A stretch of 35,872 nt of DNA from Chloroflexota bacterium (GTDB lineage: Bacteria > Chloroflexota > Chloroflexia > Chloroflexales > Roseiflexaceae). Position 1 is the stretch's first letter, and every line of letters begins with the position of its first letter. Both the position numbers and the translations under genes were made by a program. Positions 33,340 through 35,872 of this stretch are shown piece by piece. The notes under the pieces are model-generated. The model was not told the origin of the DNA and ran no database searches. It saw nothing but the letters and a program-made list of their open reading frames with translations. The stretch spans positions 1-35,872 of the forward strand of contig JAUQOW010000016.1 in assembly GCA_030550675.1 (NCBI GenBank), given 5' to 3'.

Positions 33340-34075
33340 TTTTGAACTCCCCCAGCGGAAACACCGGTATCATCCGCTCCTCAACCCACTGCAGCGCATC
33401 GACCGGCGTCATACCCCAGTTGGTCGGGCAGGTGGAAAGCAGTTCGACCAGGGCAAACCCGCGACCGGCGATCTGGCACTCGAATGCGGCGCGCAGCGCC
33501 TTCTTCGCCCGGCGGATTTCCGCCGGATTGTGCAGGCTGCGGCGCGCCACATACGCCGCACCGTCCATCTGCGCTATCAACTCGCAGACTCGCACCGGAT
33601 AGCCCATTTGCTGCGGATCGCGCCCCAATGGCGATGAGGTCGTCACCATGCCCGCTGGCGACGTCGGCGCCATTTGCCCGCCGGTCATGCCGTAGATGGC
33701 GTTGTTGATGAAAATGACCGTGATCTGCTCACCGCGCGCCGCAGCATGCAACACTTCGCCCAATCCGATGGATGCCAGATCGCCGTCGCCCTGGTAGGTG
33801 AAAATGATCCGGTCGGGCAGCACCCGCTTCAGCCCGGTTGCGACCGCCGGAGCGCGCCCGTGGGCAGCGCCGACGAAATCACAGGCGATGTAGTTGTAGG
33901 CGAACACCGAGCAGCCGACGGAGGCGACGCCAATCGTGCGTCCCAGAATGCCGAGTTCCTCCAGAACCTCCGCCGTCAACCGGTGAGCGATGCCGTGGGT
34001 GCAACCGGGGCAGTAGTGCGTATACGCTGTGGTCAACCCGACTGGACGTTCGTAGACAGGCTGCTCTGCCATCAT
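33329..34075 (-). CDS. 2-oxoacid:ferredoxin oxidoreductase beta subunit (TPP-binding)
   Basis: A 248-residue TPP subunit. YCPGCTHG carries the CxxC cluster ligands, [17 protein letters not shown] and [12 protein letters not shown] form the GDG...NN thiamine diphosphate and Mg site. The length and motifs fit KorB/VorA-type subunits acting on 2-oxoglutarate or branched 2-oxoacids; sequence alone does not settle which. Its ATG overlaps the alpha subunit stop (ATGA), with GGAGG 7 nt upstream. Reduced ferredoxin from this enzyme could feed the organism's ferredoxin pool, or the enzyme could run in the carboxylating direction. Confidence 0.92.
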   Translation of the reverse strand: MMAEQPVYERPVGLTTAYTHYCPGCTHGIAHRLTAEVLEELGILGRTIGVASVGCSVFAYNYIACDFVGAAHGRAPAVATGLKRVLPDRIIFTYQGDGDLASIGLGEVLHAAARGEQITVIFINNAIYGMTGGQMAPTSPAGMVTTSSPLGRDPQQMGYPVRVCELIAQMDGAAYVARRSLHNPAEIRRAKKALRAAFECQIAGRGFALVELLSTCPTNWGMTPVDALQWVEERMIPVFPLGEFKNVS

Positions 34076-35175
34076 CGCTGCGCCTCCTCTTCGAGCATGC
34101 GCGCACCATTCCTGGTGACGCGCGTATCGCGCATCGCCTGTTCGATTGCCTGCACCACCTCATCCGGCAACATTTCGACGCCTCCCAACCGACCGTAGAA
34201 GCGCACCGGCGCACGACCGGCGACGGCGAGGCGCACATCCTCAACCATCTGACCGGCGTTCATTTCGACGACCAGGAACGCGCGCGCGCGCGGCGTCAGT
34301 CGCTCCAGTGCACGCACCGGGAAGGGGGAAAGGGTGATCGGGCGGAACAATCCGACCGCCATGCCGCGCGCGCGCGCCGCTTCGACCGCATTCTGCGCCA
34401 CGCGCGCCGCGCTGCCGAAGGCGACGACGATCAGATCGGCGTCTTCCAGGTACAGACCGGCGAAACGCTGCTCGCGCTCGGCGATAACGGCGAGTTTCTT
34501 TTGCAGCTTCAGGTTGTGCTGTTCCAGCGCCTCCGGTTGGAGGTAGAGCGATGTGATGATCCGATGGGGTCGCCCTTCAGCGCCGCTCACAGCCCACTCC
34601 GGCATTGTTGAAGACATCTGGCGAAACGGCGGCAACTCGGCAGGCTCCATCATCTGACCCAGATTGCCGTCGATCAGCAGAATCACCAGCATGCGGTACC
34701 GCTCCGCCATATCGAACGCCAGCCCGGTCAGATCAATCGCTTCCTGAATCGTCGCCGGCGCCAGCGTCAGCGGACGGAAATCGCCATGCCCGGCTGAACG
34801 GGTCACTTGAAAATAATCCGACTGGCAGGCGGCGATATTGCCCAATCCGGGTCCGCCGCGCATCACATCCACCACAACAGCAGGCAGTTCGGCGCCTGCG
34901 ATGTAACTCAACCCTTCCTGCATCAGGCTGATGCCCGGACCGGACGACGAGGTCATCGCGCGCTTCCCGGCGCAGGCGGCGCCATACACCATGTTGATGG
35001 CGGACACCTCGCTCTCAGCCTGCACGAAGGCGCGTCCAAGCGCAGGCATGCGCCGCGCCAGATATTCGAGAAGCTCAGTCTGCGGTGTGATCGGATAGCC
35101 AAAATAGGCATCGAGGCCAGCACGGATCGCCGCCTCAGCAATTGCTTCATTGCCTTTCAGAAGTTCTCGCGCCAT
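34072..35175 (-). CDS. 2-oxoacid:ferredoxin oxidoreductase alpha subunit
   Basis: A 367-residue alpha subunit. [20 protein letters not shown] and [12 protein letters not shown] open the pyrimidine-binding domain, [17 protein letters not shown] follows, and [18 protein letters not shown] is the family hallmark. It lacks the fused gamma domain of KorA in some lineages, because gamma is a separate gene here. Start ATG 35175 has GAGGAG 6 nt upstream; an earlier in-frame start at 35229 would overlap the ferredoxin gene end. Gene order on the minus strand is delta (ferredoxin), alpha, beta, gamma. Confidence 0.92.
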   Translation of the reverse strand: MARELLKGNEAIAEAAIRAGLDAYFGYPITPQTELLEYLARRMPALGRAFVQAESEVSAINMVYGAACAGKRAMTSSSGPGISLMQEGLSYIAGAELPAVVVDVMRGGPGLGNIAACQSDYFQVTRSAGHGDFRPLTLAPATIQEAIDLTGLAFDMAERYRMLVILLIDGNLGQMMEPAELPPFRQMSSTMPEWAVSGAEGRPHRIITSLYLQPEALEQHNLKLQKKLAVIAEREQRFAGLYLEDADLIVVAFGSAARVAQNAVEAARARGMAVGLFRPITLSPFPVRALERLTPRARAFLVVEMNAGQMVEDVRLAVAGRAPVRFYGRLGGVEMLPDEVVQAIEQAMRDTRVTRNGARMLEEEAQR

Positions 35176-35204
35176 TGCGATCTCCTCTTTACACTCCGGG
35201 TGAA

Positions 35205-35477
35205 TTACGACGCTGCTTCCAGAGCGCACACGCCGCCAGCCGTGACGCTGGCTTTGACGGAGAATGTGCGATAGACCGTGATCGCCGCTTCAGGGCATAC
35301 CAGAGCGCAAATAGTGCACCCGGTGCATTTGCCGTCGGGATCGCGCAGTTGCGCAGGATGATGACCGGCGGCATTGAGCGAAGCCGCGAGATGCACAACG
35401 CCTTTAGGACAAAACGCGACACATAAACCGCATCCTTTGCAACGTTCCGTATCCACAATGATGCGCCCTCGAACCAT
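35205..35477 (-). CDS. 2[4Fe-4S] ferredoxin / delta subunit
   Basis: A 90-residue ferredoxin-like subunit. [14 protein letters not shown] and [14 protein letters not shown] each give CxxCxxCxxxCP, so two [4Fe-4S] clusters are expected. The spacer between the clusters and the short tail match KorD/VorD-type delta subunits rather than free ferredoxin. It starts 12 bp after the radical SAM stop, with GGAGG 5 nt before ATG 35477, and precedes the alpha subunit by 29 bp. It would take electrons from the TPP site and pass them to soluble ferredoxin. Confidence 0.9.
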   Translation of the reverse strand: MVRGRIIVDTERCKGCGLCVAFCPKGVVHLAASLNAAGHHPAQLRDPDGKCTGCTICALVCPEAAITVYRTFSVKASVTAGGVCALEAAS

Positions 35478-35489
35478 CTCGACCTCCGA

Positions 35490-35872
35490 TCAATAGATAA
35501 ACTCGTGAATATCATACGTGGCGATCTGTGGACCAGACGAACCAAAACGCAATCCCGCCACAATCGCCTGACGTTGTGCCCGGAGTTCGGTTTTGTCGAG
35601 CGGTCGAATGCCCGCTTCCGTTGCGCGCTGGCTGTACGGCGCCTGTGAACGTTCAACAAGCATGCTGAAATAGATGATATCCCCGCCGCCGAGCGGCAGC
35701 CGGTTGAGCAACGCAACTGTATCGGCGACATGCCCGGCGGCGAAGCGGTCGCCCCCCAGCCCGACGAGAATGATCAGGCTCACCGCGATACCCGCCTGCT
35801 TCAGCGTTGTCACTGTTTCTGCAGCGTCGGCGGCTCTCGATGGCTTCTGCACGAATTCGAGCAGCGGATCAT
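35490..35872 (-). CDS. Radical SAM protein, C-terminal fragment
   Basis: An open minus-strand frame runs off the right edge, giving about 127 C-terminal residues. DPLLEFVQKPSRAADAAETV resembles the post-cluster region of HemW/Elp3-like radical SAM proteins (LExGxDxxLxxxxKP). The CxxxCxxC cluster site would be outside the window. The tail GDIIYFSMLVERSQAPYSQ is not one I can assign to a characterised enzyme. It is the gene directly upstream of the ferredoxin-oxidoreductase operon and may be cotranscribed with it. Confidence 0.7.
   Translation of the reverse strand, partial: DPLLEFVQKPSRAADAAETVTTLKQAGIAVSLIILVGLGGDRFAAGHVADTVALLNRLPLGGGDIIYFSMLVERSQAPYSQRATEAGIRPLDKTELRAQRQAIVAGLRFGSSGPQIATYDIHEFIY

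Overview
The window looks like a chromosomal segment of a filamentous Chloroflexota bacterium, most like Roseiflexus and its relatives. This is an inference from the gene mix: GH36 glycosidases, a very large BTAD/AAA/TPR regulator, a four-part 2-oxoacid:ferredoxin oxidoreductase, a hydrogenase maturation protease, and high-GC DNA whose intergenic gaps carry short dispersed palindromes. No rRNA, tRNA, phage, IS or CRISPR element is visible. Coding density is high. 32 protein genes are supported, two of them cut by the window edges.

Layout. (1) 1-8188: the tail of a hydrogenase maturation protease, a membrane metalloprotease, a minus-strand three-gene unit (small membrane protein, SDR, ornithine cyclodeaminase-like protein), then a divergent plus-strand pair of GH36 alpha-galactosidase-like enzymes. 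The divergent units share a compact promoter whose two -35 boxes form an inverted repeat. (2) 8189-11271: a repeat-containing gap with a 43-bp tandem repeat, then a membrane-fused spermidine synthase-like protein. (3) 11278-28934, all minus strand: a regulator, a PAS-STAS signalling protein and a 13-gene catabolic block. The block encodes a full lower hydroxyquinol (1,2,4-trihydroxybenzene) pathway: flavin hydroxylase, hydroxyquinol 1,2-dioxygenase, maleylacetate reductase, a two-subunit CoA-transferase and a 3-oxoadipyl-CoA thiolase. A five-gene branched-chain-type ABC importer lies inside it, and an MhqE/MhqD-like dioxygenase-hydrolase pair heads it. (4) 29307-31424: two Gfo/Idh/MocA oxidoreductases. 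(5) 31930-32819: a thioredoxin-like and a SelW-like redox gene. (6) 32788-35872, minus strand: a radical SAM gene (partial), ferredoxin, and the alpha, beta and gamma subunits of a 2-oxoacid:ferredoxin oxidoreductase.

How the parts may work together. The ABC importer would bring in an aromatic compound or a related organic acid. The flavin hydroxylase would yield hydroxyquinol. Ring cleavage and reduction give 3-oxoadipate, which is activated to its CoA ester and split to succinyl-CoA and acetyl-CoA. Hydroxyquinol oxidises readily to a quinone, so the MhqED-like pair may be a built-in quinone defence.

The most unusual signal is regulatory. Between the BTAD (SARP-type) regulator gene and the PAS-STAS gene there are five TGACG direct repeats spaced 11, 32, 12 and 11 bp. 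They end 9 bp before a TATAGT box, which is the architecture of an actinobacterial SARP operator. A SARP-like control switch for aromatic catabolism in this lineage is the leading candidate for something not yet described. It is an inference from sequence layout only.
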